Positions 37,184-49,500 of a stretch of DNA of 64,000 bases are shown piece by piece (the stretch's first letter is position 1; each line of letters begins with the position of its first letter). This stretch comes from Coleophoma eucalyptorum (Eukaryota > Ascomycota > Leotiomycetes > Helotiales > Dermateaceae): assembly GCA_026120035.1 (NCBI GenBank), contig JALRME010000005.1, forward strand, positions 248,001 through 312,000. Reading direction: 5' to 3'. The position numbers and the translations under genes were made by a program. The notes under the pieces are model-generated. The model saw only the letters and a program-made list of their open reading frames with translations. It made no database searches and was not told where the DNA came from.

Positions 37184-40127
37184 ATGGGTCCATCTCTCAA
37201 CGCCCATTCCCTCCGTCCAAGGACCAGTGATCGCGAAGGCCGTCCAGTGACTCGCGACCAGAACGACACGAACCTTATCATCCCGAGCAGAACATCGTCC
37301 CTGCACTCTCGGATAACTCAGCCAATTCCTTCTACTTTGAATGCTAAGCCGCAACAACGAACTCCCAAGACCCTTACTCATGCGTATATGGTATGTGGTG
37401 TTGGAAGAGAGCCTTCACAATGGGTCAAGGCACCCGCACCCGCGCAGGGAAAGATTGGCCATATGAAGGGTGCGGTTGGCCAGTTTTGGCTTCCAGAGAT
37501 TCTGGGAAGCAGTCCCAGACTGGAGCAGGATAATGAGATTGCTAGAGCATTGCACTCAGCCATGCGAGTACGTCTATTATGAAGAAGTCTTTGGGTACAG
37601 GTGATGCTAACGGTGCGACTAGGCATGTTTTCCCCACGATGTAGAAATCTGTACTGGACGAAACCAACCACACTGCGTGCATCATTCTTTTGTACTACAA
37701 CAAGATTCATCACACACGCTTTATGGTATCGCTCTCCGAGTCTGGTCAAGAGCAGACGAGAAGCGTGCCGAGACAATCCGTGATCTTCGCAGAAAGACTG
37801 AGGCCGATTTCTATGATTCTCCGGACGAGACTTACTGGATTCCTTACTGCTTGTCTTTCCTTTCTAGATATCCTCTTTACAACCTCCTGGGTGACTATCT
37901 CAGAGGAATGTGGATCCACTGGAACAAAGCGACCAACCTTTTCCACGCCGAAGAAGTATCGCGAATTCTCAGTTTCCCTGCCCCAAGACTCAATGATCTT
38001 GTACGCATCGACATGAAGGATTATGCCCTCTGCTACCAATTCCCCTCGTCACCAACTGGCTTCCAGAATTTCGCCATGTGGCCATTGTTTTCTTGCTTGT
38101 CAATTCCCAATATTGTCGGTGTTATTGAAGCAGCTCTATCGCCAACTCGTCGCATCATCTTTGTTAGTCACTATCCTGCAATGCTCACTGTTGCAGCTGA
38201 GACTATCCGATTCTGTGTTCGTGTCTACGAATGGAGTGGCCTCTACGTCCCAGTCGTGCATGCCAGACATGCAAAGGAGTTGGTCCAAGAGCCAGGACCA
38301 TACATTCTTGGTATCACTGCCGAGTGCAGATCTCTATTCACTGCGCCAACAGATGCACTGGTCGTTGACCTCGATCGTAATTTCGTTCTTACTTCCAGCC
38401 CGCCAACCGCTCTTACCGCCGGCCAGCGAACCAAGATGGTCAACCGTATGACACAAGCTCTCAATGGCGATATCACACCTTCAGGCGTTCCGCAACATCT
38501 ACGCTCTGCATACGGTGGCGGAAAGCTTGTTCCCGCGGGCCAAATTATTGTGATGCGTGGAGAAGTGGAGTCTATTCAGGATCCCGAATGGTGGAACCAG
38601 GATTCGATCATGGCGGTTATGGATCATGTCTGTGAGAAGATGGTAAGATATTTTATTAAATTAATCGCATCAGTACTCTGGTAAGATCTATGTCACTAAC
38701 GTCTTACAATAGGGACGTAACACCGGTATTAAGGCGGTCTTCGGTGGGGCCCAAAAGAAACCTCTTATGACAAAGGTCTCCATGAGGCACTTGAACGAAA
38801 TTGTCCGAGAACGCAATCAATACTCTCGGGATGCGCTCGAGGCATGGCAGGATTTCATCAATCTGAAGGGTCGCATGGATACCGAGCTCACCAAGGTATC
38901 CAAGCGAAATAACTTCTTGGTGGAGGAGCTTGAGAGCTGGAAGCAACAAGTGAGTTTGATCATCGAAATTAAATTTATTAGTTTTGAAATTAATGGTTTT
39001 GTTAGTTCCTTAAGTTTCAGGCCTTTGCCGAGCAGCTCACTAAAGAGACCCAAGATCTCAAAGTCAAGATTGAGAACCACAAGCGAGAGAACAGAAGACT
39101 TACGACGCTTATCGACCAGCAGAAGGACGATGCAGCTCGTCTCACGACTCGACTTTCTGGTACAGAGAAGCAACGTGATGACGCTCTTGAGGCACTTGTG
39201 CTTCAGCAAGAAATCGCTGAAGAGCTTGAGCGGGAGCGCAAGCGCAACAAGAAGGAATTGTCTGCCCTTCAACACACCAACGTGACCATACTCAGACAGC
39301 GAGATGAGGCACAACGAGTTGTGCTACATCTCCGTAGCTTGATCAGTGGTCAAACTCATCACATGGAACATATCGTGCGCCAAATCAACAAGAATGACCT
39401 GAACGAGTATCTCGAGCAAGGTTATGAAGATGATGGCGAGGATCTTGAGGACATTGCTGAGGAGGATAAGGGTGAAGACGTCGCCAAGACTACCAAGCCT
39501 AACGGAGAGGACATTACTCCAGAGGTGGAGGCTCGCATGGTAGAGGGTGCTCGAAGAAGTAAGCGTTACAGCCAAATGAGCATCATCGATGTTGCGGATC
39601 GTCACTTGCGAGATAAGACCGACGCTATAGCACATATTATTCGCAATATCAGTGAGCAGTGCGCCGCAGCTGTTGAAGGTCTTCAGCTTGCACACGATGC
39701 TGAGGTTGAGGCCGAAGAACTAGCTCTGGCCAACACCCGAGCATCTCACAGAGCGAGTAATCTCTCAACCCTTGCATCAGATGACGGAAAAAGCTACGCC
39801 GCCTCCACACAAGGCTCTGAGAATGGAGAGGACTCGCTCTTGCACCCCTCCGGCCGTTCAAGCATCCCACCGACGCCGGATCTCATCCATAATCGATCCA
39901 GTACGAGCATGTCCATCAGCTCTGCAACCACTACTCCTGAACGGAGTAGTCAGCAGTACACCATCGGTACCGATATCCCAACGAAGATTGTCGAGGACTC
40001 CGACGAAGAGCTCCAAGCGCGTAGTGAGAACGAGGGACACGGACACTCCCTCGAGGTAACTGGCAAAGGCAGAGGCCTGCTTCACCGACCAGCTGGTGCA
40101 CGTATCAGTGCACTAGGTGGGCATTGA
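37184..40127 (+). CDS. DENN (AEX-3) domain protein with C-terminal coiled coil
   Basis: Exons 37184-37567, 37623-38642, 38713-38949 and 39021-40127 (all phase 0) give 915 aa. After a disordered start, residues about 65-175 form an upstream-DENN-like region. Its conserved A-C-F-P-H-D-V-E-I crosses the first junction, followed by H-S-F-V-L-Q and L-Y-G-I-A-L-R. The central DENN core (about 190-400) includes W-P-L-F-S-C-L-S and V-S-H-Y-P-A-M-L. A downstream DENN part follows with A-V-F-G-G-A-Q-K-K-P near residue 480. Residues about 490-640 are a long charged coiled coil. The remainder is acidic, with a Ser/Thr/Pro-rich tail. DENN proteins act mainly as Rab GTPase exchange factors (established for the superfamily). 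The Rab target here is unknown. Confidence 0.92.
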
Positions 40128-40626
40128 AGTTGAGTGGTGTGAGTGTTCAAAAAGAAAAGGTGGATTTTAAATCAGCGGATCACTTATGGAATTTATATTA
40201 GCCGGTTTAGTTTGGGGAGGATTTCTTTCGAGCACTTTACTCTCTGATCGCTTTACAATGTTCTCTCTTGATATCTATTTTCTTTCTCGGGCGTTGTAAG
40301 GTGTTTCAACTTGGGATGGAGAGATTATATCATTCTATTCGTACTACCCTAGATAACAATGCATTTATACCTACTGTGCCTTTTGGTTTCTTTGTCTTGT
40401 TATAGGGAAGCCTTGTGCTTGATCTCTACCTACATATCTATATTTGGTCGGTGATTTGATTGAACCTTTTTGGGTGTTTCCTCAGTCTGCACTATGAACA
40501 ACAGGATGCTGGTGCGCCAACTTCAAGCTCGGTACCAGGAGAGTGTTCCCTGTCTCTGATCTCACTACCTGCCATTCTTGACGCTCCTCTCTAGTCACAT
40601 ACATTCTTTCATCCCCGCGTCTTCAC
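40128..40626. other. Intergenic between convergent 3' ends
   Basis: AT-rich 3' UTR sequence of the DENN gene (plus) and the acyltransferase gene (minus). No further feature seen. Confidence 0.5.
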
Positions 40627-42778
40627 TCACTCACTCATCCACACTATCCCCAAAGCATATCGCACGACCTCCTCAACAACCCTTTCCACGAGCCCTTTCT
40701 CATAATCCCCCTCCCTCCACTCCGCACCAATCTTCAGACGTGAATTAAATGTGCTAATTCTTACTATGCTGTTCATCCGCACTCTACATATCAGCCTTTT
40801 CCTACTTCCGCAACAGCGAGCCGAAGAAAGGGGACCAAGGAGAGATGAAATGGGTACATACAGATTCGGTCCTGAAGTCGTCGCCGTGAAGTCTACTGCA
40901 GTGATATCAAACACCGCATGCGGTGCCTCCTCTGTGTTGTTATCTGGGGAGCTATAGGTATAGCTGGGTTGTAGGTAGGTGGAGAAGAGGCCGTCGCTTA
41001 GGATGTACTATAGCACCAAAGGGGGGGGTCCCGAGGGTTAGAAAGAGATTGAGAGGTTGGGTTTTAGGTTTTTTTGAGTAATGTTGGGGGAGGGGTGTAA
41101 TTACTGGATCTGCTACTCGTGGGGTTGCTTCTGGATCTGGTACTGGGATTGGTACTGTGGTTTTGTTTGTTTCCTGTTGCTGTATTCTTTTCATTTTGTG
41201 GGTTACTTAGTTCGCGTAGCAGAAAGATTGTTTAATCGGTTGGGGATGCAAAAGGTAACGAGGTAAAAAGAAAGTACTGGTCCTTGAAACACTGGTCACT
41301 GGAAAGAAAAAGAAAGGGAAAAAGAAAAGAGAGATAATTAGAGGGTGAGAGTGAGAGTGGGAGCGAGATAGGACCAAACGAACCCATGCAAATGCCTGCC
41401 TATATCTTCCATAAGGCTCACACCTTCACTCAGAACCCCCTTCCTCTCTTTAAGTTTCTGGTACTCCCTCTGCACGCGCTCGCAGGTGGAGATGATGAGC
41501 TCTCTCTTCTCTGGCATAGAGAGGGCTTTGGTGACATGTTCACTGAGGAGATCTAGATCTGAAATGATGATCGGGTGGAAGGATTGGCAGATTGGGATAT
41601 ATTTCTCTTTGCGTGTTGCTGGGAGAGATATATAGCGACGTCCATTGAGCCAGCAGGGTGAATAGAGCGTCGTGCTCCTTTCTTCATCTTTTGGGTCAGC
41701 GGGGAATGGGTGTAGGTGCAATACAGCCAGGATGGCTGCAGCGTGGATGAGGTGCGTGATTGTCGCTGCCGGGGAGATGGATTTCTTGATACCGGCTAGA
41801 AGGGAGGTTGTTTCTGAAACAGAGAGGGTGTGGCAGTGGTATCGCTGTTTTCCTGCATCTGAAGACGGAGATGGAGATGCCGGAATTGAGGTATGGGCTG
41901 GTTTACGGAGTGGGAGACCCCAGTTCTTGCTCTAGATATTTCATGAATTAATATTTTGAGTTGGTTTTCGGTTTTATAAAAGTGAATTCTAAACTGGGCA
42001 AAGGCACCATTTTGTTTGTCATGACATCCTGATTCCATGCTACACCTGCCTCATACTCTGGCCCAGAATTCATTTGGTTCTCATTCATGAACTCAATCCA
42101 TGGTGCTGAGAGATTCTGGGCAGAACTCTCCCATTGGAAGTCCCATTGGAGAAGTTCATCATCCTTTGCCTCATTACCCGGACTGAGATTCTCTGCCAAT
42201 AAAGACAAGTATTTGTCTAAGAGGATACGAATCCCTATGCCATCTGTAATGAGATGATTGATGTTAAGCAATAATTCTACATTCTTCACGTCATTTGCTT
42301 CACCGGCAGTCTTTACCAGTACACAGCCTTGATACTCACGCGGCCAATTTTTTCCCTTTAGCTGGACAATCTCAGCCCGCAGAGCCTCAAGGCCGGAGCC
42401 AGCTCTAGCTCGAGTCCCTGCGGAGAAGAGGAAAGTTCGATCGAGCCAACGGCTAACATCAACTTCGTTAGAAGGGTCGCGATACTGCAAAACTCCAGTG
42501 CCGTTCATCTCATCTCCTTCGTAATCTGGGGTCAGAACTAGTTCCGGAAATTCGGAGAGTAGTTTGCGCCATGCACGCCTCGCTTTGGCGATAAACTTGT
42601 GGTGTTGGAAGGGGAGGTGTAAAGAGAGAGAAACTTGGAGGTAGAGTTGTTGATACTCCGGTGCGGTATGTATCCATACGTTCTCGCCCGCCAAGGCACG
42701 ACGTTCCCATAACGAGGGAGAGGCATCGCTCTGTTTCCATGCGTACCTCGATGCCTCGATTGAAGGCATTGGAGGCAT
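40627..42778 (-). CDS. Acyl-CoA-dependent acyltransferase, TRI3 / condensation-domain-like family
   Basis: Best exon model on the minus strand: 42778-42008, 41931-41422, 41179-41105, 41007-40862 and 40783-40627, giving 552 aa. The first intron uses a weak GTGCCT donor, and the third exon with its flanking 242-bp intron is less certain. The N-terminus W-K-Q-S-D...L-W-E-R-R-A-L-A-G-E-N-V-W and the V-N-G-R-R-Y-like W-L-N-G-R-R-Y-I later on are typical of fungal TRI3-type acyltransferases. The catalytic motif reads N-H175-L-I-T-D179-G. The usual first His of HHxxxDG is Asn, but the catalytic His and the Asp are kept. The final exons carry Y-I-L-S-D-G-L, F-D-I-T-A-V-D-F and S-T-F-N-S-R-L-K-I, as expected for the C-terminal half. 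Substrate unknown. No secondary-metabolite cluster is evident around it. Confidence 0.75.
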
Positions 42779-45700
42779 TTTACGAGAATGATTTCTATGC
42801 TAATGATGTTAGTACCACTGGTTCGACTTCCGAGGACTTAGTGATTTAAGGTGGGAAGGGAAATTGTGGAAGAGCGCTTGTGGCGTCGGCGCGACCAGCA
42901 AATGAGTGTTTGGGAAATTGATAGATGGAGAAATGGGTTGGGTGCTAGTGGTGGCAGAGTGACATTGTTAGAAACGGGGAAAGCAGCAATCGAACAAGTC
43001 GTGAGGATTCAAGAGAAGTAAACTGGTTCATGTTGAGGTCTAAATCTGGTTGAACAGTGGTGACGGCTTCCAGCTCAGGACATGGCTAAATGAGTCACAC
43101 CGAGCTTTTTACCTTGTATAAGCGACATCTTTCGCAGTTCTACTTGCCAAGCCTTGTTGAGGACTACTGGTTGAGTGAGGGGGCTGCGATGATGTCCTCG
43201 TAGAGCAAGGAAAGGGAAAGGGTGGAAAGGGCTTACCGCAATGACGACAGCTTGAACATGCCTGCTGTGAAGATTGAGCATATGCAGACCCGGTAGTCCA
43301 GTCTCCAAGAATCACGAGCGAACCGTGCACGGCCGGATCTCCCACGAGAGAATGGCCGAACAAGCACTCATTGTCGCTCGCATTCGCATCTGTATCCCAC
43401 TGCCACTTCCACTCCCACCCACTTCCTGAGTCAAAGACACTGTATGTTGCCGCTGTCCTTACCTTATGCCGGGTGTTATTGCATGAGCCGTACATAGAAG
43501 TGCTGAGGATGTGCCAATCCCACCTGCAGGACCTAGTCATTAAGTCAATAAAGTCTCCGCTGCTGACTGTGAGCTCCATCTTTGTGCGGCAGTTGCAAAT
43601 CCTTACTCCACTACACTGTGCACACCGGACGGAGACTGTGCAGTACCAGACGATGTCTCGAGCGCCCTTAGCCTTGTCTTTGGCATCTCGAAAAGATCAG
43701 ATGAAGGCGGAAGGAGGACCCCCCTAGACCCGTGCCATTCGTTCCTTCCGGTTGATGCATTGCAGCAGCTGCCTAAGACTTGAGATCCATTAGACGTCAG
43801 TGTCGCAAAGATCCTGGGGAAAGCTGCGATGGGTTGAAAGCAGAAACCCGAATTGAAACAGGGAACCCTATTTACTCCTACTCAACTGACAACCACGGCA
43901 ATCTAACTTTCACCTTCAACGTAGCCCCATCCCAGCCAATTAATGACCTGACTTGGTTGCGAACCGCAGGGACGAAGGGGGACGGGGAATTTCGTAGATG
44001 CTCTTGCACGTCTCGGCCAAGTCAGAGCGTGCATCCTCAGAATCATGCAAGATGGCTGAGTCTTCATTGCCGAACATTCCGCTAAGATAGGAAAATTTCA
44101 GTGCTGAATGAAGGGGGGTGGATAGGACCAGTTGCTTCATCTCAGAATATTCCTGTGGATGCGATCCTACTCTTGTGGATGCGACCTTCCGAAGAAACGA
44201 CTTCACAGAGACGCGAGCCCAGTGATGTGAGGCAATCTGTAGATCGTGGATCCTGAAGTGCTTGAGATCTCTTGAGGATCTTCACTGGAGCTTTTGGTGA
44301 CAGGAGAGCTAAGAGTTGGTCCATCGAGAGACATCTCTTCCACTCATTCGTTGTTACTGGGAAATGGCAACTCGCACGGAACCTCTTACTATGAACGGAC
44401 AGTGGCGGCGCCAACGACAACCGCTTAACACAAGGACTTATTCTATAATTGGACTGCTGGATTTGGTAGTATTAGTACCGCCTTCCATTGATTGTGACAA
44501 GGCGAGCTCGATCTTAGTATTTATTTCGTTGTGGAACTTATGGCTGGTTGGCTATCTTCATACTGTAATGCTACTACAATGCTACTACCATACTTGGGGT
44601 GTACCGCTACTCCACGACATGGATATACGAGATGTTGGTGAAAATGCACGCTAGGTAGGAGTAAGTCTTTCAAAGCACATTCTCGCAAGGGACAGGACTC
44701 CATGCATGATGGTTCAAGTACGAGATCGCCATAAGTGAGTGAGGTTGACTTTCTTGTGCGGCCATGATCTGATAGGTTGAGGGCGAGGATCCTTTTGGTC
44801 CGTACCGTACCACGGACTCGGGGTCGCGCAACGGTGGTCCACTCCCCACCGCGCACATGCGCAGCAATATTCTGTCGTTTTAGCTCGTGCTTTGAACCTT
44901 GCTCTCTATTACAGCTGTCATGGTTTTACTAAGTGGTGCTTGATAATCGTGAAAATTTCCCCAAGGTGCACAATTTATGTCCTTTTGCCAGGCGACCAGT
45001 ACTGATAAGGATGGGAAGCCGTAATGCAGCGTGGATTGCTTCAGAGGAACAAAGCAAATTAGGGCCTTAGCAGCCTGCAGCAGGGGGGTTGAGCAGCCCT
45101 GCAGAGAGTAAAAGCTAACCTGGGCGAGATGAGAAGCCAGGGCGATCCTCCTTTCCTTCCAAAAGTAGAGTGTCACCTGGGAGGTCGATCGCGAAACGAT
45201 TCCTTGACTCGGGCTCGCTCCAGCCGCTCTACTATAGCTTTTGACACTGCTATTGTTCACCTGGAGTAATATAACACACTGGGCTGGGGGAGATGGGTTG
45301 GCATAAGCTTCAGGGAAGCTTCTGCTCAAAAGCACGGGAAGCCGACGGGCTGCTGCTACTGCACCTGTACTCTACCCAAGGCGAGCTGAGACGGTGTCGA
45401 GCAAGGAAGGCAAGGAGCAGTAAGTTTCTAAACGAAAGAAGAAAGCAAGAAACAAAGAGATTTCGTAATGTTCGCGTCTCAAATCGGGTGTTTGCTGGGT
45501 CGAGTGCAGCAGCGGCAGATTGAGATTGCACCACACCACCACACGAGAGAGCATGGCAGACTCGCGGCTGGTTGACGGCGTCGCGTCGGTGCCGGTATTG
45601 GTGTTGGTGTTGGTACTGGTATTGGTGCCTGTGCCTGGGCCCGGGGCTGGAGGTCGTCGCAAATAATGCCCACTCTCAGGTCTTCTCACAGGCTCCCCGG

Positions 45701-46551
45701 CGCACAATGCTTGCTGGTTTGTGATTAGCTCCCAGAATGGTTCCCCTGAACAGCCATTCGCAGTCTAGTCGCTCTGGTTCGTCTAGCTCCAAGACTCAGG
45801 GGCGTATCGCGTTGCTTATCGGCGCACTTAGATGCAGGGCCAGCTTGTCCGGTAGGTGAAGGTGAAAGGTGAAGGTAAAGGGCGACCGACGCTGGACGCC
45901 AGACGCCAGAAAAAGTCCAGAGTAGCGTGGAAGGGTAGAAGGCAATCAATGTACGGAGTAATCCAGTAGCTAAAAGCTGCTGGGCCAGTCAAAATCTACT
46001 TATCTCATTATGACTTAGAGCGCGCATGGCCGCCATCCGTCTCCTTTTCTCCCCCTCCTCCCGACAACAAAACATTTCACGCGACAACCCGCGCGGTCAT
46101 TGTATACCTTACTGTCTACTGTACATCTCGGTGCGCGATACCAAATCTTTTACTGATCCTTTTCCTGCTCGCCCCTTTCCTACTTTTCTCCTGCCTCCTC
46201 GTCGCCCTCCTTCGGTTTCGCCTTCACGATTTCCATCACATCCTGCGCCCCGATTGTTGCTATCCGACAACTGATTTTCCAAGCGACGACACGTATTGTG
46301 GACCCTGCTGCTCTCCTACCACCGCATCCCCCGAGCTTTAATATAGGGGGACCTTGCAGCGCAGTCTTTGCAACCATCTTCTCCTGGTCTGCCTTTTCGC
46401 ATCTGCGACATGACAACCGCTTTGTAAACAATATTGCTTTCTCTTGTGTTCTAACACACGGAAGCCTATTTACTACCACTAATTCTACCTTTCCCCTTCT
46501 TTACCTAATCCGAATATCACATTTTGGCGCAACGAAAGATCTTATAGAGCC
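42779..46551. other. 3.8 kb interval between divergent genes
   Basis: Between the start of the acyltransferase gene and the start of the kinesin gene. No supported coding region. Openings of up to about 150 codons at 43109-43579 and 44880-45335 lack motifs and codon regularity. The last ~500 bp before 46552 are pyrimidine-rich and probably the kinesin leader. Confidence 0.5.
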
Positions 46552-49500
46552 ATGGCAAGCTCTCCGCCGGGCTCGCCTTCGGGCGTGAATTCAAGGCCAG
46601 TGAGCGCAATGATGCGCCCGCCTAGGACGAATAGTCGTATGAGTATGACAAGTAAAGCAGGTGGCGGAAGTAGAGCTTCAGATGAGGACGGAAGGACGTC
46701 TGTGAAAGTTGGTGGGTTTGATTCGCGTCTCTAAGCGCTGTACGATATACTGACTCTTAAACCCCCAGTGGTGCGTGTACGACCACCTCTGAAGGCAACA
46801 GATCCCGGGTTCGACTTGATTCCACAACGATTTCAACGGTCCATGGTACAAGTAACTCCGCCAACCGGTCTCGCCATTGATTCTCCTCAAGGAAAGAAAC
46901 ATTTCGTTTTTGATAGAGTTTTTGGCGAAGATATAGATCAGGAAGGCCTATGGGAATACCTCGTGGAAAGTACAAATGCTTTCGTGCAAGGCTACAATGT
47001 CTCAATGTTAGCATACGGTCAGTCTGGTGCCGGAAAGTCCTATACTATGGGCACATCTGGACCGATTGACCAGGATGATCTGGAGTCTATGGGTAAGTTT
47101 CTTCCAATCTTCACTGCTCAGCAGGCTTCAATTCGAGCTATATTTCAAGATATGGACTGACGCGTTTAATTTGTAGGTGTAATTCCTAGAGCTGCCAATG
47201 CACTTTTTGAGAAACTCGAGGGACCACGACCAAGCAATAGGAACTCCATGTCGGGACTTCGAACACCGACGAGATATTCGATGCAAGCTCCTTCTATGGG
47301 AAAACCGACAGAGAAAGAATGGACACTCAAGGCTTCTTACGTGGAAATCTACAACGAACAGCTGCGTGATCTGCTGGTACCTGAGCATATTCCCGTGCAC
47401 GAGAGAGGAACTGTGACTATTCGTGAGGATACGAAGGGTCACATCCTTCTTACAGGACTCCATCAAATCGAAATCAACTCTGTCGAAGATCTCATGAAAG
47501 CACTTAACTTCGGATCCACGATTCGCCAGACAGACTCTACCGCAATCAACGCCAAATCTTCTAGATCGCATGCAGTTTTTAGCTTGAATCTAATCCAACG
47601 TAAGACCAAATCGCAGACAGCAACAGGTGCCGAAAAGCGTTTCTCCGTTCCATTAGAAGCGTTAACTGGTGCCGAGAATATGGTCACGATCGACAGCAAG
47701 CTCCACTTTGTTGACTTGGCTGGAAGTGAAAGACTGAAAAATACCGGGGCCCAGGGAGAACGTGCTAAAGAGGGTATCTCCATCAATGCCGGCCTTGCAA
47801 GCTTGGGCAAGGTTATCTCTCAGCTGTCCTCTCGTCAAGCCGGCAGTCATGTCTCGTACCGAGATTCTAAGCTCACAAGACTCCTTCAAGATTCTCTCGG
47901 TGGGAATGCTATCACGTATATGATTGCCTGCGTCACACCCGCAGAATTTCATCTGAGCGAAACATTAAACACAGTTCAGTATGCGCAGCGGGCTCGTGCC
48001 ATACAAAGCAAGCCTAGAATTCAGCAGACGTCCGATGAGAGTGACAAGCAGGCTCTCATTGATCGGCTCAAGGCAGAAGTTGCCTTCCTCCGCGAGCAAA
48101 TTCGAAGCACCGAGCGCAGTGGGGAACGTCAACGCGCTCATGCCACCACCGAGAGGCCCGAGCGACAAAATGAACGGGAACAAGAATTGCAGAATCAGCT
48201 GCTCGACACTCAGGAGAACTACACTGCACTTAGTCAACGTCACGCAAAACTTATTTCTGAGCTGGCCAAGGCTCGCGACGAGGAACTTGCTGAGAATCAG
48301 ACAATGGAAGAAACTCTTGGTGAGAGCGCTACAGAGCGCTTGAAGCGATCAAATTCATTTGCCGAGGCCGTGGAGCAAGTAGTCTTAGAGTACGAAAAGA
48401 CAATCCAGAGCTTGGAGCAATCTTTGTCCAGCACTCGATCGTCCCTCTCAAGCACCGAGGCTGTACTGCTTGAGAAGGAGACCAAGTGTGCTTACATAGA
48501 GACCGTCAATCAGCAACTTCAAGCGCGTCTACAAAAGCTGATGGATCGGGAATCTAGTACGGAGCATTATCTGCATGATCTTGAGGCAAAGCTTGATGGC
48601 CACACTTCTGGAGAGGAGAAGAACTCGGCCATTGTCTTGGAGCTTCGAAAGGAGATCGCCCGTGTCCGCGAGAATGAAGCCAATTGCGAAGATTATATTT
48701 CAACCTTAGAGGAACGACTCGCTGAAGCTGACCAAGATGCCGAGCTTATGCAGCGCGAAATCGAACGTCTAGAGCACGTCGTAGAGCGCCAACGAAGTTT
48801 GGGAAAGCTCGACAATCTACTCTACGAGCTCGATCACATTCAACAAGATGGAAAGAACGTGGATCGAGAATCAATGAGTGTTAATGGCAAGCGAGCCAAG
48901 GATCACTCTCGCCAACAAAGTCTCGCAAGTCGACGCGGTCATAAGAACTCTGCAAGCAAGGACATCATCCTTGAGACCGAGGACGAGAGCTCCGACCGGG
49001 AAGATTTGACAAGTTTTGCTCATGGCCGATCTGCTTCTGAAGGACCCATTGACAATGGCGAGTCTATTGAGGGTGATTTGGCTGTCCAGAAACCAGTCGA
49101 CATGGACGGACAATATCCTCCAGCCAGCCCTGCACAGTCTAAATTTGTAGAAGACAAGCTTGAGAACGTAAGCCAAGAGTTGTTCGATCTAAAGGTAGAG
49201 CACGAGAGTACTGTCAACGAATTAGATATCTTGGCTACCAAGTACGAAGATGCTCTCCGCACACTTGCTGAATTGCAAGATGCTGTTGACGAAGCACGCC
49301 ATGGATCACGCCAGCCCAATCCCCGCGACTCCATCTTGTCAGGATCTTCAATGATTGCGACGAGACCCCAGTCTTTTTTATCAGACGCGAGGGTGAACGA
49401 ATTGAGAGAAGGAGGACAATTTTCATCCTCGCGGTCGCTCTCATCGGAATTGTCCTCAGTTGGGGATCTACCCAACTCATTAGAACACTCTGATGCTGAA

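Noticed and set aside
41338..41721. Stop codon at 41338 read as true end of the acyltransferase (truncated gene)
   Set aside because: A GTGAGC donor just upstream and family-like C-terminal segments at 41179-40627 on the same strand indicate further exons.
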